From: Caryophanales bacterium UBA7278
Lineage (GTDB): Bacteria > Bacillota_I > Bacilli_A > RFN20 > CAG-826
Direction of reading: 5' to 3'
Length of the DNA stretch: 64,000 nt
Assembly (NCBI GenBank): GCA_002472275.1
Contig: DKRQ01000019.1
Location: forward strand, 1-64,000
Part shown: piece after piece, positions 7,720-15,771 of the stretch
Numbering within the stretch: the stretch's first letter is position 1
How the letters are laid out: each line of letters opens with the position of its first letter
Notes under the pieces: generated by a model
Told to the model about the DNA's origin: nothing
The model's database searches: none
Seen by the model: only the letters and a program-made list of their open reading frames with translations
Translations under genes and position numbers: made by a program

Positions 7720-8543
7720 TTTTCCTGCTTGTCGGGGTTATCGGCAGGAAGCGAAGCCGCCTTCTTTTCCCTTCTTTTCCTGATCGCTTTGACGACGGGG
7801 TAATAGATGAGATAGAACACCCCGATATATCCGCATTGGAGGATGTAGATGATGACTTGATAGGCGGGTAAATTGCCCTTAACCAAATCGAAGAAGATGC
7901 TAAACGGAGTGCCGTCGGGCCCTAGGAAGAACATGTAGTTTTTCCCAGTCGCGTAGTCCACGGCCAACGTGATCGACATGTAGACGACGAGGATTCCGAT
8001 GACGAAGGGAATGTTCCTCTTCTCCATTTTGTTTAGGCCAGCGACGAAGACGAAGATCGCCGCGAACGCGGAGATGGAATGGCTGATTGTGCTGATGAGG
8101 GAGAGATAGCTAAACGCGGGGTGGCTGCCAAAGATGTTCCCAGCCGCATAGTTGCCCATAAAGCCCATGAGAAAGCCGCAGATAGCGATGAAGTCGAGGC
8201 AGATGTCCTGCACCCTTCCTTTTGTGAATGCTGCGATGGGCACCATGAGGACCATCATGTCGCAGAAGAAGAGGGGTAGGTTCTCCAAAAGGGTGTTCGC
8301 CACGTCGGTCGAGGTAGCCAAAAGGAAGGACATCTTCATGACCACGAGGGCGAGGATGCAAATCGTGGTGACAATGAGGATGCGCCTTTGCTCTTTGGGG
8401 TTGCCCTTATGCTTCTTTCCTAGGAACACGCCCAAGAAGACGAAGATCGCGAGGGCGATGGTGACGCTAAGAAGATGCGACCACGAGAAAAGCCCGGCGG
8501 GAGGTCGGCCTTTTTCGAGAAAGAACCATTCGTAGAAGCTCAT
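7716..8543 (-). CDS. YwaF-like integral membrane protein (TIGR02206-like)
   Basis: A 275-residue protein with about seven transmembrane segments. The N-terminal FYEWFF and SWSHLLSV, the LENLPLFFCDMMVLMVPIAAF segment and the SISTISHS-like His region resemble the YwaF/TIGR02206 membrane family, which has no assigned function. I start it at 8543 (MSFYEW) because the longer reading begins inside the putative -10 box TGC-TATCAT, which ends 9 nt upstream. First gene of a coupled set with the acyltransferase and the Pr6Pr-like protein. Confidence 0.65.
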   Translation of the reverse strand: MSFYEWFFLEKGRPPAGLFSWSHLLSVTIALAIFVFLGVFLGKKHKGNPKEQRRILIVTTICILALVVMKMSFLLATSTDVANTLLENLPLFFCDMMVLMVPIAAFTKGRVQDICLDFIAICGFLMGFMGNYAAGNIFGSHPAFSYLSLISTISHSISAFAAIFVFVAGLNKMEKRNIPFVIGILVVYMSITLAVDYATGKNYMFFLGPDGTPFSIFFDLVKGNLPAYQVIIYILQCGYIGVFYLIYYPVVKAIRKRREKKAASLPADNPDKQEK

Positions 8544-8552
8544 CTGCTTGTG

Positions 8553-8558
8553 ATGATA
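8553..8558 (-). promoter_or_regulatory. Extended -10 (TGC-TATCAT), leaderless layout
   Basis: On the minus strand TGC precedes TATCAT, which ends 9 nt before the ATG at 8543. It decides the start of the YwaF-like gene. Confidence 0.5.
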
Positions 8559-8570
8559 GCACAAAGAGCA

Positions 8571-8637
8571 ATCCCTATAGTGTCAACTCCAACCCGCGCG
8601 GGCACGCGTTGAACTTATAGGGTTTTTAAGAAAAGGG
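8571..8637 (+). terminator. Terminator-like long hairpin between divergent genes
   Basis: CCCTATAGTGTCAAC pairs with GTTGAACTTATAGGG (13 of 15) and is followed by TTTTT on the plus strand. The loop contains CCCGCGCGGG. Its position between two divergent genes is odd, because neither would read into it in this direction. Confidence 0.5.
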
Positions 8638-8643
8638 CGCTTG

Positions 8644-8675
8644 TGGCAATTCTATGGCGAGGCCTGTTTTATCAT
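8644..8675 (+). promoter_or_regulatory. Shared regulon promoter, site F
   Basis: TGGCAATTCTATGGCG begins 26 nt before TATCAT (8670-8675). It lies downstream of the first possible ATG (8654), so the real start of the gene must be later, at 8699. Confidence 0.6.
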
Positions 8676-8698
8676 TAGGACCATCGGAGGACAAGCCC

Positions 8699-9748
8699 AT
8701 GACCGGAAGTGAAAAGAAAGCCCTGAAATCCTGCAGCAAGAAAGACCTCATCAAATTGATCAACGATCCTAGGTACACTCAGAACAAAGCGATGCAATTC
8801 CCCGCGATCGTCGGATACCTCGCTAGACATGGCTTGCCGGGAGGCTCCACCAAAGACGATTTGATGGACATGATCTACTCCGCCAGGAACGAGCTCATTG
8901 CTCAGGCCGCCCAAAAGCACATGGACACGAAGCAGCCCTTTGCTTATGACGACCTCGGCGGTCTAAAAGGGGCGGGCGACATCAGGGTGAAGAATTTCAT
9001 CAAGAACCCGGTGAAGGCCATCGCCGACGAAATGAAGAGCTTCTATGAAAGGCAGGAGAACTTCGATGGCATGGATCCTGACGAGGTTCAGTATTACCAA
9101 AGCCTCAAGGTCAACGCTAACACGCTCGCCATCGAACTAGGCGTCCGCCAAGATTCGGTTAGGTTTGAAGGCCAAGCCGACCGCATCGACATCACGAGCC
9201 GCCTCAGCAAAAAGATGCCCGAGAAGGACGCCAACCTAGGCGCTTCCCTCAAGAGAGTCAACAGCGGTTTCTTCGGGACTTTGTTCCGTCGTCCCTCCAA
9301 GGAATTCGCCGCCTTTCAGGAATCCTTCAATATTTTCCGCGATAGCAGCATGGCCATAAGCGGAAACGTCGCTGACCTCGAGGCCAAGACGACCGCCTAC
9401 CTTAAGCACGTCATCCCTAATTTCAAATACTCCAAGGACATGCCTAGAGACCAGTGGCTTGCCGTCCTTCCTAAAGGCAAGAGGGCGAGAGCGGGATTCT
9501 GCATGGACGTCCTCGATTCGGTTGCCGAGCACAAAGAGGCCAAACCTTACATGGACAATGTCGAGAAGGCCGTTAACGGCAAGCCCATCGATAAATCCGT
9601 GGACCAGCCGCCTGTAAAAGAAGAAATCAAGCAGGAGGACTTCCAGAAAGAAGTACAAAAGGCAATTGAACCGCCCGCGCCGAAGAAAGAGGAAGTGGTG
9701 GTGGAAGAGAAGGAACCCCAGATTCAGCAAAGCGATTTGGAACCCTGA
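8699..9748 (+). CDS. Unknown protein family, copy 1 of 3
   Basis: A 349-residue soluble, charged protein that I do not recognise. It shares a layout with the tandem genes at 24282 and 25573: a YLARHG helix followed by a long linker, an NPVKAIADEM block, ITSRL (about 175), then GFFGTLFRRPSKEFAAFQESF (about 200), which aligns with GFIAKVFGTRSTAGKNLDE and GFFSRVMGTSSVASSNLDE in the other two. The C-terminal 60 residues are Glu/Lys/Pro-rich and look disordered. No signal peptide, membrane segment or double-Gly site. GGAGG at 8686-8690 is 8 nt before the ATG at 8699. It carries the same promoter type as the NHLM export operon and the Nif11-like peptides. Confidence 0.7.
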   Translation: MTGSEKKALKSCSKKDLIKLINDPRYTQNKAMQFPAIVGYLARHGLPGGSTKDDLMDMIYSARNELIAQAAQKHMDTKQPFAYDDLGGLKGAGDIRVKNFIKNPVKAIADEMKSFYERQENFDGMDPDEVQYYQSLKVNANTLAIELGVRQDSVRFEGQADRIDITSRLSKKMPEKDANLGASLKRVNSGFFGTLFRRPSKEFAAFQESFNIFRDSSMAISGNVADLEAKTTAYLKHVIPNFKYSKDMPRDQWLAVLPKGKRARAGFCMDVLDSVAEHKEAKPYMDNVEKAVNGKPIDKSVDQPPVKEEIKQEDFQKEVQKAIEPPAPKKEEVVVEEKEPQIQQSDLEP

Positions 9749-9844
9749 TCGAAACTAGTCCAACGAAGCAAAGCCCGCTTGAGAGGCCATACGCATTTTT
9801 CCCAACTTGAAGTCAGCCACTATCAACTACACCTGCTAAAAGCG

Positions 9845-9885
9845 AGGGGCCGCAATCCAAGAAGGCAACGCGGTCCCTTTTCTTT
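9845..9885 (+). terminator. Intrinsic terminator
   Basis: AGGGGCCGC pairs with GCGGTCCCT and is followed by TTTTCTTTTT, ending the gene at 8699. Confidence 0.75.
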
Positions 9886-9887
9886 TT

Positions 9888-9915
9888 AAAAAAGCGCGGT
9901 TTTGCGGCGCTTTCG
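9888..9915 (-). terminator. Terminator for the kinase operon
   Basis: On the minus strand AAAGCGC...GCGCTTTTTT follows the histidine kinase gene directly. Confidence 0.6.
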
Positions 9916-9916
9916 T

Positions 9917-11218
9917 CTATTCTTGGGCGGGTGGTTCCTCGCTGCCGTTAAGCTTTTCTGGAATCACGACTTTCACCGTCGTGCCGCCGCCAGGGGTGGA
10001 AGAGATCTCTAGCGTTCCCTTGCACATCATCTCAAGCCTTTGACGGATGTTATTCAGGGCGATATGCGGCTCATCGTTATTGCTTTGGACAAATCCCGGG
10101 CCGTCGTCTTCCACGAGGATTTCATGAGCTTTTTCGACTTGGCGGGTTTTCACGGAAATATGAATCGGGGTTTTGCTTTCGACCAAACCGTGTTTGACCG
10201 CGTTTTCGACGATTGGCTGAAGCGTAAGCGGTGGCAGGCGGAAGGAAGTGTCGGGCGTATCAAAATCCACGAAGAGGGCGTCTTCGAACTGCGCTTGTTC
10301 GACCGCCAAATAGGCGCGGGTATGCTCGAGTTCATCGGCAAAGGGGATGAGGCTCCCGCTGGCGATGGCGGCGAAGTTCTTGCGTAGATATGTGATGAAG
10401 TCCAAGGTGACTTGCTTGGCTTTGCTGGGGTTTTGGTCGCAAAGGTAATAGATGCTCGTCATCGTGTTGTAGATGAAGTGGGGGCGCATTTGCAAAACCA
10501 AGATGGAAGCGCGCTGATTGGCGATTTCCCGCTCCTGGCGAAGATGCTTTTCGGTGTTTTCGTTTACGACGAGGGCCATGGTTGTCAAAGCCCATAGGCC
10601 AACTCCGAGCAAAACGAAAATCTCAGAGAATATGAACATATGAGCGAACAAAGCCGCGGTCAAAGGCGGCAAATAGACCATCGAGGAGACGAAATAACGC
10701 TTGGCTAGTTTCTTCCGTTTGACAAGCACGATGATGAAGTTCAACAGCATGATCGCGGCCAAAGGAGATAGGAGCAATGGAAAGAGGTTGCCACGGGTGA
10801 AGGTGGCATCGGAGCCGATGGTGAAGAACGCGTCGGTAAAAGGCGCGGCGATAAGGCAGCCAATGTATATGACTCCCAAAGCGGCAAAGACCCAAACCAG
10901 CGGATTCGATTTGAGGCTTTCCCCGCAGCAATGGAAGATGAACACCGTGGGCATCAGCACCAAAGGCAGCATCAGCACAAAGTTGGCAAAGTCGACGATG
11001 CGTTCGGGGACGAGCATGTTGGGGTTCGCGTAGAATAGCGCCTCGACGAAACACAAGACGACGCAGACTAGCTGCAAGGAAAACAGGGAAATCAGATAAC
11101 GCCGATTCCATTTGTCTAGGGCAGGGGCAAATATGGAAAAGGCCACGCCCAAAGCCATGAGCAGCAAAAGGGCGCCGGCGACGGAAGAGACTGCGATGCT
11201 ATACCAATCTATGTTCAT
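9917..11218 (-). CDS. LytS-like sensor histidine kinase
   Basis: A 433-residue kinase. Residues 1-215 contain six to seven transmembrane segments; the His_kinase domain begins near 232 with LVLQMRPHFIYNTMTSI, the His of PHFIYN being the phosphorylation site. The C-terminal HATPase shows PIVENAVKHGL (N box), EDDGPGF (G1) and TPGGGTTV (G2). It should phosphorylate the receiver protein encoded by the upstream gene, whose stop it overlaps by ATGA. Unlike most LytS-type pairs, the partner has no LytTR domain. The divergently transcribed ABC exporter at 12035 is a plausible target. Confidence 0.85.
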   Translation of the reverse strand: MNIDWYSIAVSSVAGALLLLMALGVAFSIFAPALDKWNRRYLISLFSLQLVCVVLCFVEALFYANPNMLVPERIVDFANFVLMLPLVLMPTVFIFHCCGESLKSNPLVWVFAALGVIYIGCLIAAPFTDAFFTIGSDATFTRGNLFPLLLSPLAAIMLLNFIIVLVKRKKLAKRYFVSSMVYLPPLTAALFAHMFIFSEIFVLLGVGLWALTTMALVVNENTEKHLRQEREIANQRASILVLQMRPHFIYNTMTSIYYLCDQNPSKAKQVTLDFITYLRKNFAAIASGSLIPFADELEHTRAYLAVEQAQFEDALFVDFDTPDTSFRLPPLTLQPIVENAVKHGLVESKTPIHISVKTRQVEKAHEILVEDDGPGFVQSNNDEPHIALNNIRQRLEMMCKGTLEISSTPGGGTTVKVVIPEKLNGSEEPPAQE

Positions 11219-11814
11219 GAACCCACCTCTCCTACGTAGAAGGGGTAGCGCAAAGTCTTTAACTGCTCCTTAACGCCTGAAACGGTGATCGGCTTGAGCA
11301 TGAAGCCACTCGCGCCGGTTCCCCAGGCATCGAGGGAATATTCGCCGTAAGCGGTGAGGAAAACGACGTTGGTTCGAGGGTTGATCGCCAGCAATTCGCG
11401 GCAAAGCTCTAGGCCATTCATGCCGCGGAGTTCGATATCGAGGAAAGCCAAGGCAACGCGGTTATATCTAGCGTATTCGAGGGCTTCGTCACCATCGGTG
11501 AAGCCTAGAACGTTAGCTTTGGGAAGGGCATCTGCCAAAATCGAGAGTCCTCCGGAAAGAACGAGCTTGCGGTCGTCCACCAAAATGACGTTAGGGCATT
11601 CTTCGCTCGTCGCCGCGGCGGAGAGAAGGTAATCGACGTCCACGTTAAAGATCTCGGCAAGACGCTGGATCATCACCGCATCGGGCAGGCGGGCCCCGCT
11701 TTCCCAACGGGCGATGGTGGGCCTAGTGACGAACATCTTGTCCGCGAGGGCCTGCTGGGAAAGTTCCCGTTCGGTCCTTAGCTTCTTAAGGGTTTTGGAA
11801 AACGCTTCGTTCAT
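11215..11814 (-). CDS. XRE HTH-receiver fusion response regulator
   Basis: A 199-residue regulator in reversed domain order: an XRE helix-turn-helix at residues 5-65 (SQQALADKMFVTRPTIARWE, DVDYLL) followed by a CheY-like receiver at about 75-190 (ILVDDRK, the phospho-acceptor Asp in LAFLDIELRGMNG, the Thr in VFLTAYG and the Lys in GFMLKPI). Most response regulators have the receiver first. The start at 11814 is preceded by GGTAGGT; a TTG three codons earlier is possible. It is coupled to the LytS-like kinase and divergent from the ABC exporter pair, which it may control. Confidence 0.85.
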   Translation of the reverse strand: MNEAFSKTLKKLRTERELSQQALADKMFVTRPTIARWESGARLPDAVMIQRLAEIFNVDVDYLLSAAATSEECPNVILVDDRKLVLSGGLSILADALPKANVLGFTDGDEALEYARYNRVALAFLDIELRGMNGLELCRELLAINPRTNVVFLTAYGEYSLDAWGTGASGFMLKPITVSGVKEQLKTLRYPFYVGEVGS

Positions 11815-12013
11815 ACCTACCAAATAAAGATACCCTAAAGCGCTTTTTGGCGCTCGTTCATTTTCCTAAGAAACGCGACAGCCGTTGCTAATGACGGCAC
11901 GACCACGCCATCGGATTTTTGGCGACTTTGCGCGAATTGTTCCGAAATGGAACGGAAAAAACAAAAAAAGGGGTGCTTCTTTTTGAGCAACATTGTTTAA
12001 TAAAGCCATCTGT

Positions 12014-12027
12014 TTACAGATAGAAAG
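12014..12027. promoter_or_regulatory. Inverted repeat ATCTGT-TT-ACAGAT
   Basis: A 6-bp-arm dyad immediately upstream of the AGAAAGGG ribosome-binding site of the ABC exporter gene. It may be an operator, for example for the divergent XRE-receiver regulator. Confidence 0.4.
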
Positions 12028-12034
12028 GGTTCTC

Positions 12035-13792
12035 ATGTTCAAACTACTTTTCAAAAACATGAAGCCAAAACACTGGATTGCGGTCGTCGCGATTTTCATT
12101 TTGACGTTCGCCCAGGTTTTCTTCATGATGCAGATTGTCGCGAACATCAGTTTGCTTACCGGCGCGGTACAAGCCAGTAGGGAAAAGGGCGTCGCGGAAA
12201 TCTGGCAGTATGGCCTAACGATGGTCATCTGCGCCATCCTCATGGCGGCGGTGGAAGTCATCATCCGCTTCGTCGCTTCTGGCACCGCGAGTGGAACGGT
12301 CACCATGCTCAGGCAAAAGCTCTATGAAAGGGCAAACGAATTCGCGATGTCCGACTTCGCCTCGTTCTCGACCGAGTCGCTCATCACGAGGACCACGAAC
12401 GACATCCAGAACGTCCATCTGGCGTGGCTGACGTTCCTCAAGACCGCGTTCGTCGCCCCGATCACCATGGTGTGGTCGATCATCTCGCTCGTTCAGAACG
12501 CGAACGCCTCTTTGACGATCGTCACCGGCATTTGGCTATTCATCCTCGTCGCGGCCGTCGCTGTGCTGCTACTGATGGTCACCCCGAAATTCAGGATCAT
12601 CCAGAAGCTCACCGACTACCTCAACGTCGCCTCCAGGGAAAACCTCACCGGCGTCAGGGTCGTCAGGGCCTTCAACGCGGAGACCTATCAGGAAGGCAAG
12701 TTCGAGAAGGTCAACCAGGAATACACCAAGGTTCAGATCTTCACCGGTAGGGTTATCTCCTTCTTCACCCCGCTCGTCATGATGGTCATGATGGGCCTAT
12801 CCCTCTCCATCCTTTGGGCTTCCGCCTTCGTCATCAACGGACTCCAGCCCGAGGCCGCCAACTTGGCTTTCAGCCAAACCAACGCGTTCGTTATGTTGGC
12901 GAGCCAAATCGTCATGTCCTTCATCCTCATCGTTACCTTGATCGTCGTGTGGCCGAGAGCCTCCGTCAGCGCCAAGCGTATCGAAGAGGTCATCACCCAC
13001 GAAGTCTCCATCCTCGACACCGACCACCCCGTCGAGTTCAAGGAGAAGGGCACGATCGAATTCAAAAACGTCGGCTTTGCCTATCCTGGCTCCGACAAGG
13101 AAGCCGTTTCCGGCATCTCCTTCAAGGTCAAACAGGGTGAGGTCATCGCCTTCATTGGCGCGACTGGCTCCGGCAAGACCACGATCATCAACATGATCCC
13201 CCGTATGGCGGATTGCACTAGCGGCGAGGTCCTCGTCGACGGCGTCAACGTCAAGGACGTCCTCCAGAAAGACCTCCGCGACCGCATCGGCTACGCCCCG
13301 CAAAGAGGCTTCCTCTTCAAGGGCATCATCAAAGACAACATCGCCTTCAAGAATCCCGATATGACCCTCGCCGACGTCAGGTGGGCCGCGGAAATCGCGG
13401 ATGCCGACGGCTTCGTTATGGGCAAGAGGAACGGCTACGATTCCGAGGTCGCCCAAGGCGGCACGAACTTCTCCGGTGGCCAAAAGCAGAGGCTTTGCAT
13501 CGCCCGCGCCGTCGCCACCAAGCCGGAAATCCTCATCTTTGACGACTCCTTCTCCGCCCTCGACTATAGGACCGACAAGATCGTCAGGGGCCGCATCGCC
13601 GAAAAACTCCCCGAGGCGACCAGGGTCATCATCGCCCAGCGTGTCGGCACCATCATGGACGCGGACCAAATCGTCGTTTTGGACCACGGCAAGATGGTCG
13701 GCATCGGCAAGCATAAGGACCTCATCAGGAATTGCCCTGTCTATCAGGAAATCGCCCTTTCGCAGCTTAGCAAGGAGGAACTCGGACTATGA
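12035..13792 (+). CDS. Heterodimeric ABC exporter, degenerate-site subunit (YheI/BmrC-like)
   Basis: A 585-residue half-transporter: six transmembrane helices (residues 1-310), then an ATPase domain with Walker A GATGSGKTT, signature NFSGGQKQRL and Walker B ILIFDDSFSALD. The residue after the Walker B Asp is Asp rather than the catalytic Glu, the hallmark of the non-hydrolysing site in heterodimeric exporters such as YheI/YheH and LmrCD. ATG at 12035 is preceded by AGAAAGGG. Its stop overlaps the start of the partner gene (ATGA), consistent with stoichiometric expression. Such pairs often export drugs or lipids; the substrate here is not known. Divergent from the LytS/XRE-receiver pair. Confidence 0.9.
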   Translation: MFKLLFKNMKPKHWIAVVAIFILTFAQVFFMMQIVANISLLTGAVQASREKGVAEIWQYGLTMVICAILMAAVEVIIRFVASGTASGTVTMLRQKLYERANEFAMSDFASFSTESLITRTTNDIQNVHLAWLTFLKTAFVAPITMVWSIISLVQNANASLTIVTGIWLFILVAAVAVLLLMVTPKFRIIQKLTDYLNVASRENLTGVRVVRAFNAETYQEGKFEKVNQEYTKVQIFTGRVISFFTPLVMMVMMGLSLSILWASAFVINGLQPEAANLAFSQTNAFVMLASQIVMSFILIVTLIVVWPRASVSAKRIEEVITHEVSILDTDHPVEFKEKGTIEFKNVGFAYPGSDKEAVSGISFKVKQGEVIAFIGATGSGKTTIINMIPRMADCTSGEVLVDGVNVKDVLQKDLRDRIGYAPQRGFLFKGIIKDNIAFKNPDMTLADVRWAAEIADADGFVMGKRNGYDSEVAQGGTNFSGGQKQRLCIARAVATKPEILIFDDSFSALDYRTDKIVRGRIAEKLPEATRVIIAQRVGTIMDADQIVVLDHGKMVGIGKHKDLIRNCPVYQEIALSQLSKEELGL

Positions 13793-15573
13793 GCACCAAC
13801 GTTATCGCCGCTATGCCCAAGAACAAACTTGGGAGCTTGGTGAAGGCGTTCCGTAAGTACTACGTGCCCTTCATCATCTCCATCGTTTTGCTCATCACTT
13901 CCGTCGTCTTCACCATCCTCACCCCGGGCATGATCCGTAACCTCACCAACGAGATCGCTCCCTTTGGGAAGGAACTCGTGGAAGGCCACTTCTACGTCAA
14001 CTTCGAGGCGGTCACCCGTTATGGCATCATCCTCGTCGTTTACGTCGCCATCTCGTTTACGACCGGTTTCGCTTCCGGCTTCATCCTCAACACGATCATC
14101 CAGAAATTCTCCAAGGACCTCAGAAGGGGGATCTGCGAGAAGATCAACAAGATGCCGCTTGATTACTTCGACACCACCCAAACCGGCGACATCCTCTCTG
14201 TCATGACCAACGACGTGGACACCCTCTCCACCTCGCTTCAGAACTCCGTCAGCATGCTCGTGCAGTCGGCCGTCATGCTCATCGGCGTCCTCATCGCCAT
14301 GTTCATCGCCTGCTGGCAAATGGCCCTCGTCGTCATCTGCTCGCTGCCGATCATGCTCATCATCATCCTTCTCACCTTCAAGAAGTCGTTGCCTCTCTTC
14401 GACGAGACCCAGAACGTCCTCGGCGAAGTCAACGCGGCCGTTGAAGAAAACTACTCCGGACAACTCGTCATCAAGGCCTTCAACGCCGAAGCCAAGAAGG
14501 TCGAAGAGTTCAAAGCCAAGAACAACAAGCTCGGCCTCGCCCTCTATAAGTCCCAGGCCATCGGCGGCCTTATCGAACCCGCCATGTCCTTCGTCTCCTA
14601 CTTGACCTATGCGGGCGTTCTCGTTGCCGGCGGCTTGCTCTTCGCCAACAATTCCATCTCCGACATCGGCATCATCACCGGCTTCATCATCTACGTCTCC
14701 TTGTTCCAAGAGCCCCTTGCCCAGATCGGCCAGGCCTCTTCCACCATTCAGCTTGGCACCGCTGCCTGCAACAGGGTCTTCGACTTCCTCGAGAAGCCCG
14801 AACTCGTCGATGACAGCGACAAGCCCATCCGTTTGGACCACGCCCACATCCGCGGCGAGGTCGAATTCAAGGACGTCTGCTTCGGCTACGACCCCAAGAA
14901 GCTCACCATCAAGAACTTCTCCGGCAAGATTCAGCCCGGCATGAAGGTCGCCATCATCGGTCCTACCGGCGCTGGCAAGACCACCTTGGTCAACTTGCTC
15001 ATGCGCTTCTATGAAGTGACTAGCGGCGACATCCTCATCGACGGCGTCTCCATCAAGGACATGTCCAGAAGCGAACTCAGGGACGTCTTCGGCATGATCC
15101 TCCAGGAAACCTGGGTCATCAACGGTTCCCTTAGGGAGAACATTGTCTATAACCTCAAGGACGTCGACGAAAACAGGCTCCAGGAAATCCTCGTGGAGAC
15201 CAACCTCAGCCACTATGTGGAGACGCTCCCGCAGGGCCTCGACACCGTCATCCAGAAGGACAGCGCCCTCTCGGCTGGACAGAAGCAGCTCGTCACGATC
15301 GCCAGGGCCATGACCGAGAACGCGCCGATGCTCATCCTCGACGAAGCGACCAGTAACGTCGACACGAGGACCGAGATCCTGATCCAGAAGGCCATGGACT
15401 CGCTCACTCATGGCAGGACGAGCTTCGTCATCGCCCACAGGCTTTCCACGATCAAGAACGCCGACCTCATCTTCGTCATGAAGGATGGCAACATCGTCGA
15501 AACCGGCAACCACGATTCCTTGATGAAACTCGGTGGCCTCTATTGCGAAATCTACAATTCGCAGTTCAACTGA
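13789..15573 (+). CDS. Heterodimeric ABC exporter, catalytic subunit (YheH/BmrD-like)
   Basis: A 594-residue half-transporter paired with the preceding gene. Six transmembrane helices are followed by an ATPase domain with Walker A GPTGAGKTT, a modified signature ALSAGQKQL and Walker B MLILDEATSNVD with the catalytic Glu present. The substitution of SGGQ by SAGQ together with the partner's missing Glu fits a heterodimer with one active and one degenerate nucleotide site. The product should sit in the cytoplasmic membrane. Confidence 0.9.
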   Translation: MSTNVIAAMPKNKLGSLVKAFRKYYVPFIISIVLLITSVVFTILTPGMIRNLTNEIAPFGKELVEGHFYVNFEAVTRYGIILVVYVAISFTTGFASGFILNTIIQKFSKDLRRGICEKINKMPLDYFDTTQTGDILSVMTNDVDTLSTSLQNSVSMLVQSAVMLIGVLIAMFIACWQMALVVICSLPIMLIIILLTFKKSLPLFDETQNVLGEVNAAVEENYSGQLVIKAFNAEAKKVEEFKAKNNKLGLALYKSQAIGGLIEPAMSFVSYLTYAGVLVAGGLLFANNSISDIGIITGFIIYVSLFQEPLAQIGQASSTIQLGTAACNRVFDFLEKPELVDDSDKPIRLDHAHIRGEVEFKDVCFGYDPKKLTIKNFSGKIQPGMKVAIIGPTGAGKTTLVNLLMRFYEVTSGDILIDGVSIKDMSRSELRDVFGMILQETWVINGSLRENIVYNLKDVDENRLQEILVETNLSHYVETLPQGLDTVIQKDSALSAGQKQLVTIARAMTENAPMLILDEATSNVDTRTEILIQKAMDSLTHGRTSFVIAHRLSTIKNADLIFVMKDGNIVETGNHDSLMKLGGLYCEIYNSQFN

Positions 15574-15590
15574 TCCTCGATTCATCGATC

Positions 15591-15625
15591 AACGCCAGGG
15601 ACAAACTCCTTGGCGTTTTTCTTTT
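15591..15625 (+). terminator. Intrinsic terminator
   Basis: AACGCCAGGGA pairs with TCCTTGGCGTT and is followed by TTTCTTTTT, ending the ABC exporter operon. Confidence 0.85.
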
Positions 15626-15632
15626 TCGGCGG

Positions 15633-15664
15633 TGGCAACTTTGTGGCAACGGGTAAGCTAGAAT
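15633..15664 (+). promoter_or_regulatory. Shared regulon promoter, site A
   Basis: TGGCAACTTTGTGGCA begins 26 nt before TAGAAT (15659-15664), in front of the radical SAM gene. TSS expected about 15671, leaving a leader of about 100 nt. Confidence 0.7.
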
Positions 15665-15723
15665 GATACTCACCACGGAAAGCCCGCTGCCAAAGGGCTC
15701 GCCAAGGAGCAAAGAGGGTATTA

Positions 15724-15737
15724 TCTTCTATAGAAGA
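15724..15737. promoter_or_regulatory. 14-bp perfect palindrome in the radical SAM leader
   Basis: TCTTCTA-TAGAAGA lies in the untranslated leader, 34 bp before the ATG. It may be an operator or a small RNA hairpin. Confidence 0.35.
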
Positions 15738-15771
15738 GATATCGAAAGCCAGCTAGAAAAAGGATTTGCCT

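Noticed and set aside
8654..8698. ATG at 8654 as the start of unknown-family copy 1
   Set aside because: It lies upstream of the -10 box of promoter F (8670-8675); GGAGG at 8686 fits the ATG at 8699 instead.
13744..15585. Long minus-strand reading opposite the ABC exporter gene
   Set aside because: A shadow of the real gene: Asp/Val/Leu/Gly-rich, no domain, no start context.
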